Shown: positions 16,873 through 23,255 of the stretch, one piece after another
Position numbering within the stretch: position 1 is the first letter of the stretch
How the letters are laid out: the number at the start of each line of letters is the position of its first letter
Source of the DNA: a virus
Virus record (IMG/VR): IMGVR_UViG_3300032083_000148
Coordinates: 1-24,457 of that record
Direction: 5' to 3' (one strand)
DNA length: 24,457 nt
Translations under genes and position numbers: made by a program
Notes under the pieces: model-generated
Seen by the model: the letters and a program-made list of their open reading frames with translations, nothing else
What the model was told of the DNA's origin: nothing
Databases searched by the model: none

Positions 16873-17460
16873 CTACCCGTCAAATTGTATTGACAATCCT
16901 ACTACTGCAGTTCCACCGTATGCAAAATATGCGCCATCTTCACATAAAATTCCATCGTCAGAAATATATGGATCAATTGTTGATCCGCTGTCTACATTTA
17001 CAACAAGTCTGCTTTGACCCGATGTTGCTGAACTATTTTTAATAACAATAAATCCTGCTCCGCCACCAGCAACTCCAGTCATACTTCTGACTCTAGTTCT
17101 GCCAGCAAAAATAGTTCCTGTAATAGCTCCTGATTTTACTCCAGCAGAAATATCTGTTGTGATAGCTCCACTCGCAGTAATACTTGTAACTTCTGTCCAA
17201 GTTCCAGCCACATCAACTGTGTTGGCATTTGGTCCAGTTGTTGCTGCACTTGTAGCGGCATCTCCGTTAGCATCTTTTCCTACAACTACAAAAGTTATTC
17301 CTGAGTTGTTGGCTGAAGAAGTTAAAGTAACTGTTTGAGCGTTAACCCAAGGTCCACTATTTAATAGAGCTAAAGTAGTAGCTGTAGCAGCTGCAGAAAT
17401 TGCATCTGTGTCAGTTCCGAATACTACAGTTTTACTTTTTACTCCTGATACATTACTCAT
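16873..17460 (-). CDS. Beta-rich virion structural protein (195 aa)
   Basis: A 195-residue Ala/Gly/Thr/Val-rich protein starting MSNVSGVKSKTVVFGTDTDA. It has alternating strands through VTLTSSANNSGITFVVVG, a Gly-rich stretch (GVAGGGAGFIVIKNSSAT), and a final acidic segment IDPYISDDGILCEDGAYFAY. There are no membrane segments. The strong leader AGGAGAAAAAAATTATG and the 56-bp hairpin-bearing gap just upstream suggest separate, high expression. Location directly after another structural gene and before the connector genes is consistent with a head decoration or fiber protein. I do not recognise a characterised homologue. Confidence 0.72.
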   Translation of the reverse strand: MSNVSGVKSKTVVFGTDTDAISAAATATTLALLNSGPWVNAQTVTLTSSANNSGITFVVVGKDANGDAATSAATTGPNANTVDVAGTWTEVTSITASGAITTDISAGVKSGAITGTIFAGRTRVRSMTGVAGGGAGFIVIKNSSATSGQSRLVVNVDSGSTIDPYISDDGILCEDGAYFAYGGTAVVGLSIQFDG

Positions 17461-17485
17461 AATTTTTTTCTCCTATTAATTTATA

Positions 17486-17507
17486 CTAAGGCCCCGAAGG
17501 GCCCTAG
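17486..17507 (-). promoter_or_regulatory. 9-bp hairpin with UUCG loop in 56-bp gap
   Basis: On the minus strand CTAGGGCCC-TTCG-GGGCCTTAG folds as nine pairs (one G-T) closed by a C(UUCG)G tetraloop, 9 bases after the 266-residue gene's stop codon. No U-run follows, so it is not a textbook terminator. It could be a weak terminator, an RNase stop that protects the upstream mRNA, or a processing site. Confidence 0.6.
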
Positions 17508-17516
17508 TTAAATTTA

Positions 17517-18317
17517 TTATACTACTCTTTCAGTTACTACTTTAATGTAGTCAACCATTAAGTTTGTAGTAGTTGTACCTTTAGTGTTAGTACCCATTGA
17601 TACCGCTAAACCAATATCATCCGGAACAGTCGTAGCTGACTGATCATATATAGGGTTACCATTGTAGTAAACTCTATAAACACCAGTAGTTCCAACACCT
17701 TCTTGTCCAGCTGGAATAAATCTAAATCCAACTCTAACAGTATTACTAGGTATTTGAGCTGCAGTTGCAGATTGAGTAGCAACAGTTGAATCAGCAAAAG
17801 TTAAATCCGATCCACCCGCTGAACTGTCAATTGTGTATGAAGTGCCTGCACCATTTTTTCTAACTACAAATTGGATTGTAGTTGTGTCTTCTAAGTGAGA
17901 AAAACCAATACAGTCATCTGGTAAAGATGCTGGATCAGCAAATCCTGTGTTAGCTAGACCAACAAAAGTGTTTGCTTCAGACACGTCGATACTTGCAAAT
18001 GAAGTTTCAAACGCCATTTTTTTATTTTGTTGATAATTAAAAACATTATAACCTTCTACTAAGTTAACGTCATTAGCAGTCGGAGAACCATCATCTCCTA
18101 ATACTAAAAATCCATTAGCGTAGTTAGCAGCTTGTGTAGAAGCTGCAGCTGTCTCAGTTATGTTCCAATCACCTGCGTTGTATGTAAAGAAATCGTTTTG
18201 ATAAACAAACTCATTATCATTAGCAGTAATAATTGGTTGTTTCGCGTGTGTAAACAAAGAAGAACCCTGCATTTTGCCAGGTACATTTGTTACACCATTT
18301 GAAAAGTGTGTTGTCAT
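17517..18317 (-). CDS. Virion structural protein, lectin-like beta-sandwich candidate (266 aa)
   Basis: Starts MTTHFSNGVTNVPGKMQGSS. The body alternates strands and loops (FVYQNDFFTYNAGDWNITE, KKMAFETSFASIDVS, IQFVVRKNGAGTSYTIDSS, GVYRVYYNGNPIYDQ) and closes with LMVDYIKVVTERVV. This order, with a final YIKVV strand, resembles concanavalin/LamG-like jelly rolls used as head or tail decorations. There is no signal peptide or catalytic motif. It follows a 155-bp gap holding a candidate promoter, two hairpins and a hairpin-embedded AGGAGG. The lectin fold is a prediction from the strand pattern; a plain head protein is the alternative. Confidence 0.75.
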   Translation of the reverse strand: MTTHFSNGVTNVPGKMQGSSLFTHAKQPIITANDNEFVYQNDFFTYNAGDWNITETAAASTQAANYANGFLVLGDDGSPTANDVNLVEGYNVFNYQQNKKMAFETSFASIDVSEANTFVGLANTGFADPASLPDDCIGFSHLEDTTTIQFVVRKNGAGTSYTIDSSAGGSDLTFADSTVATQSATAAQIPSNTVRVGFRFIPAGQEGVGTTGVYRVYYNGNPIYDQSATTVPDDIGLAVSMGTNTKGTTTTNLMVDYIKVVTERVV

Positions 18318-18324
18318 ATAATCA

Positions 18325-18338
18325 GCGCCTCCTAGCGC
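18325..18338 (-). promoter_or_regulatory. Shine-Dalgarno presented in a GCGC hairpin loop
   Basis: Minus strand GCGC-TAGGAG-GCGC: a 4-bp GC stem whose loop holds AGGAG, eight bases before the downstream stem ends and the ATG follows (ATG at 18315-18317). The loop leaves the binding site exposed, or the stem could slow ribosome access; the sequence does not decide which. Confidence 0.5.
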
Positions 18339-18340
18339 CA

Positions 18341-18364
18341 GTTATCCTACTAAGCAAAGATAAC
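18341..18364 (-). promoter_or_regulatory. 6-bp stem-loop upstream of the hairpin RBS
   Basis: GTTATC and GATAAC are separated by a 12-base loop, three bases upstream of the GCGC hairpin. Together they could form a structured 5' leader for the 266-residue gene. Confidence 0.4.
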
Positions 18365-18396
18365 CAATTTATGTTCTATTAAATCTTAGTGTGTTT

Positions 18397-18425
18397 TTTA
18401 TACAACACTTTTAGGTAGAGCGCAA
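18397..18425 (-). promoter_or_regulatory. Candidate sigma70-type promoter
   Basis: Minus strand TTGCGC (18420-18425), a 17-base spacer and TATAAA (18397-18402). The -10 box matches five of six consensus bases and the -35 box three of six. It sits in the largest non-coding gap of the window and would start transcription near 18390, about 70 bases before the 266-residue gene. Confidence 0.4.
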
Positions 18426-18443
18426 GCGAGCCTGTAATGTGAA

Positions 18444-18457
18444 TTGAATTTATTCAA
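18444..18457. promoter_or_regulatory. Inverted repeat upstream of the candidate promoter
   Basis: TTGAAT-TT-ATTCAA, a perfect 6-bp inverted repeat about 19 bp upstream of the -35 box and shortly after the 69-residue gene. It could be an operator or simply AT-rich chance. Confidence 0.3.
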
Positions 18458-18472
18458 CGATGTAGCTTTTGA

Positions 18473-18682
18473 TTAAGTAGCTACAGAAACTTGTGGAGCA
18501 GAACCTTCTACGTTGTTCTGTAAGTGAGCAATCCTAGCTTCTTCAAGCTTGATATCTGTGATGATCTGTTTGACTTTATCGTCAATTCTAACCATCTCAA
18601 GAGTGTATCTGTTATTAGACAGATGCTCCTGTTCCCACTTCAACTCCAAGGACCTTTTTGCTTTGTATAGGTCTTGTATCAT
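18473..18682 (-). CDS. Small helical protein (69 aa), hypothetical
   Basis: A 69-residue protein, MIQDLYKAKRSLELKWEQEH onward, almost all helix-forming with charged heptads (VRIDDKVKQIITDIKLEEAR), so a short coiled coil is likely. Its ATG has AGAGG seven bases upstream, a better site than that of the gene it overlaps. It overlaps the upstream 84-residue ORF by 68 bases in a different frame. Position just after the capsid gene hints at a capsid-assembly or accessory role. I do not recognise a family. Confidence 0.72.
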   Translation of the reverse strand: MIQDLYKAKRSLELKWEQEHLSNNRYTLEMVRIDDKVKQIITDIKLEEARIAHLQNNVEGSAPQVSVAT

Positions 18683-18869
18683 TTATAACCTCTTCATAAG
18701 TTATTCGATAAGGAAAGTTTCTAAACATTCCCGATTTTTCCCAAACTATACTATTTTCTCCTAGCTTGTCAACTATTGATTGCTCTAAAGAAATAGCATC
18801 ATCTTTAGATTCTACCTCGAATCTACCGTGATGGTCGTAAGCATATATGTTTATTAGGAATTTTTTCAT
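18615..18869 (-). CDS. Small hypothetical protein after the capsid gene (84 aa)
   Basis: An 84-residue ORF, MKKFLINIYAYDHHGRFEVE then SKDDAISLEQSIVDKLGENS, with an alpha/beta look and ordinary composition in its first 60 residues, which supports a real gene. The last 23 codons overlap the 69-residue gene. The ribosome binding site is weak (GAAAG about ten bases before ATG). The hairpin at 18894-18918 lies just upstream, so expression may depend on readthrough. If the overlap is real, both proteins are made from the same message. No family is recognised. Confidence 0.6.
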   Translation of the reverse strand: MKKFLINIYAYDHHGRFEVESKDDAISLEQSIVDKLGENSIVWEKSGMFRNFPYRITYEEVINDTRPIQSKKVLGVEVGTGASV

Positions 18870-18893
18870 GGTTTTGTCTTTCTATATGTTAAA

Positions 18894-18918
18894 TGTGGCG
18901 AGACTATGTCCCGCCACA
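18894..18918 (-). promoter_or_regulatory. 11-bp hairpin directly after the major capsid gene
   Basis: TGTGGCGGGAC-ATA-GTCTCGCCACA, eleven pairs with one G-T and a 3-base loop, begins 12 bases after the capsid stop codon. Only three U's follow, so it is at best a leaky terminator. It may stabilise the 3' end of the capsid mRNA or lower expression of the genes behind it. Confidence 0.65.
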
Positions 18919-18930
18919 AAAAATGAAGTA

Positions 18931-19839
18931 TTAAGCTCCTGGAGAACCAAAGATACCTCTAGGGTCAGATACACCAAATACGTATCTTTCTCTAGCTTTG
19001 TATCTAACATTACCAGTATCGAAGTCACCTTCCATTTTAGTAGTCAATGGAGATCTTTCGAAATGTTTCATACCATTAGGCACGTCTGTGATAATCATAA
19101 ACGCATCAGTGTCTGTTAAGAAATTATTAACAGAGTAACCTTGAGGAATCATCCCCATAGATCTGATTGCGTTGATATCATTATCAGCAGTTCCAACTCT
19201 ACCAGCAGAAGCCATAAGTCTTTCAGCTGTGAATTGTAGTGCAGATGGGATGATCATCTTAACAGCTTTTGCAGCAATCTTTAAACCTCTTTCATCAGTA
19301 AGTCCAGCAATGTCAATCATTGATTGTTCTAATGAAGTTTCGTTTAAGTCAGCAGCAGTTGCCAACGTGTTACTGAAAGTTCCAGCAAGTGTTGGGTGAG
19401 CTGTGTTGAAAAGAGTTACACCATCACCAGAAGTGAAAGTACCGCCAGGCATTCCATTATTTAGTGGGTTAACTGCTTTTACTTGTTTAGTTTGAGCCAT
19501 AGATCTTGCTAAAGCTTTTGTATATCTAGAAGCAAGTCTGTCATACAAATTATCTTCAATAGCTTCCTCAGTGATAGCAAACGCTAACGCAATTGTTTCG
19601 TTAGTGTATCTAGCTGTGAAAGTTTCTTGAGCGTTATCGTATGTAACACCTGAACCTTCTGGTTTTACTTGTGCTTGAGCGAATCCACTTAACATTACTT
19701 CTTCTTCAAAAGCTCTGTCAGATGACTCAGTAGTATAAATTTCAGCTGACTGATTTTCATACTGTTTGTATTCCAGGCCGAATAAAGCATTCAATCCTGG
19801 CTCTAGTTCTTTTACTAGTTGATTTCGTGATATAGCCAT
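18931..19839 (-). CDS. Major capsid protein, Mu gpT-like HK97 fold (302 aa)
   Basis: A 302-residue protein whose pattern fits the Mu gpT-type major head subunit. An N-terminal helix region (MAISRNQLVKELEPGLNALF), an E-loop-like extended segment (SSDRAFEEEVMLSG, then TYDNAQETFTARYTNETIAL) and the long spine helix region (ITEEAIEDNLYDRLASRYTK) are followed by LFNTAHP, a peptide common in this family, and an A-domain-like end (DTDAFMIITDVPNGMKHFER, VRYKARERYVFGVSDPRGIF). It has the strong leader AAGGAGATTAATTATG, is flanked by scaffold-side genes upstream and ends before a stable hairpin. The length is normal for the family. It forms the capsid shell. Confidence 0.9.
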   Translation of the reverse strand: MAISRNQLVKELEPGLNALFGLEYKQYENQSAEIYTTESSDRAFEEEVMLSGFAQAQVKPEGSGVTYDNAQETFTARYTNETIALAFAITEEAIEDNLYDRLASRYTKALARSMAQTKQVKAVNPLNNGMPGGTFTSGDGVTLFNTAHPTLAGTFSNTLATAADLNETSLEQSMIDIAGLTDERGLKIAAKAVKMIIPSALQFTAERLMASAGRVGTADNDINAIRSMGMIPQGYSVNNFLTDTDAFMIITDVPNGMKHFERSPLTTKMEGDFDTGNVRYKARERYVFGVSDPRGIFGSPGA

Positions 19840-19850
19840 AATTAATCTCC

Positions 19851-20423
19851 TTATATACCTGCTACGTTGTTTCCTAAGATATGCTCATTAATCATAACTC
19901 TAAGAGCAAAGCCCTCAGCAGTTATATCAGAATGATCAGGATCTCTTGAAACACCTATTATTTTTAGTTGAGCGATCGATGCAGACGTAGTTGCAGATAT
20001 CTTACTTGCAGATATGTACAACGGCGAACTACCGTTAGCAAAAACTTGATCAGCACACCCACCAGTCTCATTATTGTTATAAGCTGTGTCGGCAGACATA
20101 ATTTCGTACATTTGCTTTGGATCGTCAGTTATTAAAGCCGTAATATCCGTTGCAGTATTACTTGCAGGCGAATAGTTAGACCATGTTGGTTTGTTTGTAG
20201 TTGCGTCAGTATAAAAAACACCGTTTAGCACACCCAGATTATTAGCATCTGTGTTACCAGAAGATAGCACTACACCATCAGCTGTTAATTGCACCATTGC
20301 TCCGTGCGAAATTAAAGCTGAAGAAGCTGCTACGTTCCATTCACTAAGACCGTCGTTATTATAATTTTGACCAACTTTTTTTATGGGTCTGAAACCAAAC
20401 CCAGTTGTTGAAGCATTAGCCAT
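19851..20423 (-). CDS. Head-associated structural protein, possible capsid decoration (190 aa)
   Basis: A 190-residue protein with the opening MANASTTGFGFRPIKKVGQN, a GFRP signature I know from proteins encoded just before phage capsid genes, often judged head decoration or accessory proteins. The rest is strand-rich (ISHGAMVQLTADGVVLSSG, SIAQLKIIGVSRDP) and ends ALRVMINEHILGNNVAGI. It sits 11 bases upstream of the major capsid gene and carries the strong leader AAGGAGAAAATAATATG, which suggests abundance close to capsid. Its decoration role is inferred. It is preceded by an 80-bp hairpin-bearing gap. Confidence 0.72.
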   Translation of the reverse strand: MANASTTGFGFRPIKKVGQNYNNDGLSEWNVAASSALISHGAMVQLTADGVVLSSGNTDANNLGVLNGVFYTDATTNKPTWSNYSPASNTATDITALITDDPKQMYEIMSADTAYNNNETGGCADQVFANGSSPLYISASKISATTSASIAQLKIIGVSRDPDHSDITAEGFALRVMINEHILGNNVAGI

Positions 20424-20439
20424 ATTATTTTCTCCTTAT

Positions 20440-20466
20440 GAACCTGCCCCGAAGGGCCTCCAGTTC
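20440..20466 (-). promoter_or_regulatory. Hairpin with UUCG loop before the head operon
   Basis: Minus strand GAAC-TGGAG-GCCC-TTCG-GGGC-AG-GTTC: an inner 4-bp GC stem with a UUCG loop, and outer GAAC/GTTC pairing across a bulge. It ends about 17 bases before the ATG of the 190-residue gene. It resembles the hairpin at 17486-17507. Confidence 0.5.
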
Positions 20467-20493
20467 GGTTTAATTTACTCGACGGTTCGATAC

Positions 20494-20508
20494 GTTAAAA
20501 TTTTTAAC
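20494..20508. promoter_or_regulatory. AT-rich perfect inverted repeat over a stop codon
   Basis: GTTAAAA-T-TTTTAAC, seven pairs around one base, spans the stop codon (20504-20506) of the 163-residue gene. A weak RNA hairpin or chance in AT-rich DNA. Confidence 0.35.
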
Positions 20509-20995
20509 TTTTCTTGCCACCGAAGGTTGTACGAGTTTGCATATCGATGTCGATAGGCATTCCCCTATGCTGTTCCTTCATAAGATCGTTGTCGATTGCG
20601 GTCTGTTGATCCTGAGCTTGTCGCTCAAAATACTCTTGTCTTGACCTTGCGATCTCTTCCGGTACCCTAGTCAGCACTAGGCCGCCGTGTCCGATAACCC
20701 CTGCGTATTTGCCGTCTGAAATTGCTGGAAAGTCCTCTTGAGGATATTCGTCTGCCCTTACTAACTCATACCCGGACCTTAAGCGTCCTTGTATGTTTTT
20801 CGTGTCAACAAATCCTAAGACTTCTATCCTGACCCATCTGTGTCTGAATCCGTCTGGCGCGTTGGGCGTATCTAAATACGATGGTGGAGTCCAAACTTTT
20901 GGTCTTGCTTGTGGCGCAACCGTTTTAGCTTGTGATTGTACTTTTGTAGAATCACTTTTAGTCTGACTCGCACGAGTTGGTTTATTGTTTGTCAT
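20504..20995 (-). CDS. Conserved phage protein between scaffold and capsid genes (163 aa)
   Basis: A 163-residue protein. The first 40 residues are polar and probably disordered (MTNNKPTRASQTKSDSTKVQ). The core has RHRWVRIEVLGFVDTKNIQG, RLRSGYELVRADEYP and GHGGLVLTRVPEEIARSRQE, then a helix with LMKEQHRGMP and a TTFGGKK end. I know this RLRxGxExVRADEYP/GLVLxRxPEE pattern from tailed-phage genes lying next to capsid genes, generally without a function. Ribosome binding site AAGGAGGT is strong, four bases after the scaffold stop. A head-assembly role is inferred from the position. Its local DNA is somewhat less AT-rich than its neighbours. Confidence 0.75.
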   Translation of the reverse strand: MTNNKPTRASQTKSDSTKVQSQAKTVAPQARPKVWTPPSYLDTPNAPDGFRHRWVRIEVLGFVDTKNIQGRLRSGYELVRADEYPQEDFPAISDGKYAGVIGHGGLVLTRVPEEIARSRQEYFERQAQDQQTAIDNDLMKEQHRGMPIDIDMQTRTTFGGKKS

Positions 20996-20999
20996 ATGC

Positions 21000-22046
21000 C
21001 TATACCTCCTTCGTGTTTATAAGTTGTTTCGCATACTCTTCTAGTGGCACACCTAATTTTTTCGCTATTGCGACTTGAGAAGATGTGAGTCTCACTTGTT
21101 TGCGACCACTCTTTGTACTACGCGTTGCAGAGGCAACGTTCTGTGTAGGTTTAGTAGTCTGTTTTTCTTCTACTGGTCTATCAAATTTATGGGGGAATTC
21201 AAGTCTTATTCTTCTATCAACTTCCCTATAATAATCATCAGACTGAGGATCCATACCTTCTTCTTCGGTAAGTTTCCTATGTAGATCGAATGCTGTGTAA
21301 GTCATGGCATTATCCTTGCCAAACCACTCATTTTGGTCCGCCCAAGCTTCTGCTTTTGGGTCTCTGGCAGGTGCTTGTTGTACTTGTCTTTGTACTGGCT
21401 GTTGTTGAACCGGCTGTTCTTTAGCTGCAGTTTCCTGCATCTGGTGCTGAGTTTTTAATTCAGCAAGTTTACCTTGTTCATAACCTAATTGAGATATTTG
21501 AGTTAGTGCTTCTACTTCAGCTTTAGAATCTTCATTTTGTCTAGCTGCTGCAAGTTTTGCTTGAGCCGCTGCAATAGAAGATGAAATTCTGCCTTCCATT
21601 TCTACGGCATAGTTTTTATCTAAATTTGTTGCTGCACTTTCATATTGATCTCTTTCTCTTTTAACATTGTGAGCGTATCGTAAAGCTTCTTCTTTTTGTC
21701 TTTCCGCTTCACGCATTTTCTTAGTAAGTTTAGCTATCCTTTTCTTAACTCCTTCAGAATACTCTTCAACTGCTTTTTCGTTACCTTGTTGTTGATCACC
21801 CCCATCTTCAGAAGTTTTTTGTTCAACTTCTCCGCCTTCGTTCTTTTGATCTCGAACATTAAGCTGCTCATCAGATTTCTCAGGTGTGTTATTGGGCTGA
21901 TTATCGTACGTAATATTTGCTTCATTCTTTTTTACCTCATTTTCAAAAGTTTTGTCTTCCTCTTGTACTATTTCTGGCAGTTCAACATTAGCACCCGGTC
22001 CGGATGTATCAAGTTCAACTGTTTTGTCGTTTTCTGTTTCTGGCAT
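21000..22046 (-). CDS. Capsid scaffolding protein (348 aa)
   Basis: Acidic and disordered N-terminus (residues 1-95, rich in Glu, Asp, Asn and Gln), then a long coiled coil (about 96-205, including KKRIAKLTKKMREAERQKEE and AKLAAARQNEDSK), a Gln/Pro linker (about 210-230), and a conserved C-terminal helical domain (AWADQNEWFGKDNAMTYTAF, then DDYYREVDRRIRLEFPHKF). It ends in a basic segment that could bind the inner capsid surface. This layout is what scaffold proteins of T7-like and other short-tailed phages show. It is followed by the capsid operon and has AGGAGG before the ATG. It should guide procapsid assembly and then leave. Confidence 0.82.
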   Translation of the reverse strand: MPETENDKTVELDTSGPGANVELPEIVQEEDKTFENEVKKNEANITYDNQPNNTPEKSDEQLNVRDQKNEGGEVEQKTSEDGGDQQQGNEKAVEEYSEGVKKRIAKLTKKMREAERQKEEALRYAHNVKRERDQYESAATNLDKNYAVEMEGRISSSIAAAQAKLAAARQNEDSKAEVEALTQISQLGYEQGKLAELKTQHQMQETAAKEQPVQQQPVQRQVQQAPARDPKAEAWADQNEWFGKDNAMTYTAFDLHRKLTEEEGMDPQSDDYYREVDRRIRLEFPHKFDRPVEEKQTTKPTQNVASATRSTKSGRKQVRLTSSQVAIAKKLGVPLEEYAKQLINTKEV

Positions 22047-22063
22047 AGTTCCTCCTATGATTG

Positions 22064-22501
22064 TTAAAATTCGTGGAATATATCTTCAGGGTTTTCCACG
22101 GTCGCTAAAACTTCATCATCATTGAGAAGTCTTATCTCACCCCCATCTATTTTAATTCGTGATCCGGCATATCTTGCAAAGATAATCCAATCACCTTTCT
22201 TGGCCCAAGGACCTTCTGGGAAACGTTCTTTGTCATAGCAGTGTGGTCCCATGTCTAATACTAAGCCGCAAGTTGATGCTACTTGTGATCGTTCTACTGT
22301 GTCGTCTGCTAATATGATTCCGCCTTTAGTTTTTTCTTTTTGTTTAAAAGGTAAAACTAAAATTCTCCAACCCGTAGGTTTAGGTAATTTTGTTGAAACT
22401 TCTTCTTTTTTTTCTGTAGGTTTGACACCTACTAGTTTCTTGTTCGGTAACTCAATTTTTGGGTTTTGAGTTGATGTTGATAATTGTTCCGTCTTGTTCA
22501 T
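22064..22501 (-). CDS. GroES-like (Cpn10) co-chaperonin
   Basis: Residues about 43-135 match the Cpn10 fold: TGWRILVLPF, a mobile loop KEKTKGGIILADDTVERSQ with the GroEL-binding tripeptide IIL (residues 62-64), a VLDMGPH strand, and GDWIIFARYAGSRIKIDGGE with LLNDDEVLATVENPEDIF closing the domain. Residues 1-42 are a Lys/Pro/Ser-rich N-terminal extension not seen in bacterial GroES (about 97 residues). Ribosome binding site AAGGAG is strong. The gene overlaps its upstream neighbour by 50 bases and lies beside the scaffold and capsid genes. By analogy with T4 gp31 it probably pairs with host GroEL to fold the capsid protein. Confidence 0.85.
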   Translation of the reverse strand: MNKTEQLSTSTQNPKIELPNKKLVGVKPTEKKEEVSTKLPKPTGWRILVLPFKQKEKTKGGIILADDTVERSQVASTCGLVLDMGPHCYDKERFPEGPWAKKGDWIIFARYAGSRIKIDGGEIRLLNDDEVLATVENPEDIFHEF

Positions 22502-22688
22502 TTTGCTCCTTTTTATTTAGCAGGGTGGATATTTCCTGATTTAAATACTGATACGTTCGTATCTGTCCTAACATATACTGATATTTTTCCATATTGTCAA
22601 CACCACCAGAAGCCAGTGAAGACACAATATCATCATGTCTCATTTTTATTATTTTTTTTATTTTGTCGATAAATGTCATTTCTTCCAT
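22452..22688 (-). CDS. Small helical phage protein (78 aa)
   Basis: MEEMTFIDKIKKIIKMRHDD and then NMEKYQYMLGQIRTYQYLNQ followed by EISTLLNKKEQNE: two amphipathic helices, then a short polar tail. The first ATG overlaps the upstream stop as TAATG, so Met1 is preferred over Met4. The last 50 bases overlap the co-chaperonin gene in another frame. The RTYQYLxQEIxxLLxKKE segment resembles short hypothetical proteins found near head genes of other phages, none with a known role. Not basic, unlike most of its small upstream neighbours. Confidence 0.75.
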   Translation of the reverse strand: MEEMTFIDKIKKIIKMRHDDIVSSLASGGVDNMEKYQYMLGQIRTYQYLNQEISTLLNKKEQNEQDGTIININSKPKN

Positions 22689-22810
22689 TATTTCTTTTTC
22701 CTTTTCTTTTGTTTACTTATTTTGCTGCCGTATTTTTTTGTCCATTTCTTTGCAATGGCAGGTTCTTTTGCAAATAAATACTTACGTTGTTTTTCAGATT
22801 TAAAGGGCAA
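22688..22810 (-). CDS. Tiny Lys-rich phage protein with TTG start (40 aa)
   Basis: Read from TTG at 22808-22810, the protein is MPFKSEKQRKYLFAKEPAIA followed by KKWTKKYGSKISKQKKRKKK. The P-F-K-S-x-x-QRKYLFAKxPxxAKK pattern is a very common small phage family, usually starting MPFKS or MPxKS, which identifies the start. AGGGAG and AAGGG lie just upstream of the TTG. It overlaps the previous gene by 11 bases and the next by one base (TAATG). Strongly basic, so nucleic-acid or capsid binding is possible. Function unknown. Confidence 0.7.
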   Translation of the reverse strand: MPFKSEKQRKYLFAKEPAIAKKWTKKYGSKISKQKKRKKK

Positions 22811-23015
22811 CCCTTGGCTCCCTAAAATCAGATATTGCTTTTAACTTTTCTTGAGCATCAGCAATTTTTTGAAACTGTTTATCTATTTCATCAATGTGTT
22901 GTGGGTGCTCACCAATACCTACAGAATTTTCTAGGTATATTTTTATTGTTGCGTCTGCTTCAGCTATCTGTGCTTCGTATCTAGCTTCAAGAGCGTCAAG
23001 TATTGCTGTTTTCAT
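22800..23015 (-). CDS. Small helical phage protein (71 aa)
   Basis: MKTAILDALEARYEAQIAEA then DATIKIYLENSVGIGEHPQH and a second helix DEIDKQFQKIADAQEKLKAI. Two helices around a Gly-Ile-Gly-Glu-His-Pro turn suggest a helical hairpin or dimeric coiled coil. It starts immediately after the stop of the DUF6321-like gene. I know close relatives only as hypothetical proteins of marine phages. It is mildly acidic, in contrast to the basic genes on both sides. Confidence 0.78.
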   Translation of the reverse strand: MKTAILDALEARYEAQIAEADATIKIYLENSVGIGEHPQHIDEIDKQFQKIADAQEKLKAISDFREPRVAL

Positions 23016-23255
23016 TTAACAGTCCCACTTCCTCAACGATTTATTAATTCTTGAATTTGGATCTCTTGCAGTTTTAGCAGAAGTTAACTTCTTTTTCATT
23101 CCGCCCATACGTGCACAAAATGATTTACGACGTGAACTTGTTTTAGATTTTGTAGGTGCTTTAAGTGTACCTTTTTTATAACTGGCACGACCTTTAGCAT
23201 TAAGTCCACCGGAAGGTGACTTACCTGCTTTTCTTGTCCAAGCTGCGCTAGCCAT
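23016..23255 (-). CDS. DUF6321-like small basic phage protein (79 aa)
   Basis: MASAAWTRKAGKSPSGGLNA then KGRASYKKGTLKAPTKSK and RRKSFCARMGGMKKKLTSAK, ending RINKSLRKWDC. The GGLNxKGRASY and RRKSFCARMxGMK peptides and the final LRKWxC are the marks of a short phage/cyanophage family that I believe is DUF6321. Very basic with two Cys that could bind metal or nucleic acid. The ATG overlaps the previous stop (TAATG). Role unknown. Confidence 0.82.
   Translation of the reverse strand: MASAAWTRKAGKSPSGGLNAKGRASYKKGTLKAPTKSKTSSRRKSFCARMGGMKKKLTSAKTARDPNSRINKSLRKWDC

Noticed and set aside
17486-18918. Hairpins called as intrinsic terminators
   Set aside because: None is followed by a U-run of useful length; they are reported as structured elements of uncertain role.
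20481-20494. GGTTCGATAC, similar to a tRNA T-arm
   Set aside because: No acceptor stem, anticodon arm or CCA-compatible pairing can be drawn around it on either strand, so it is neither a tRNA nor a supported attachment site.
21696-22067. Plus-strand hydrophobic frame of 123 codons opposite the scaffold gene
   Set aside because: Phe/Leu-rich antisense of a Glu/Lys/Asn-rich coding sequence, no ribosome binding site, and no other plus-strand gene in the window.
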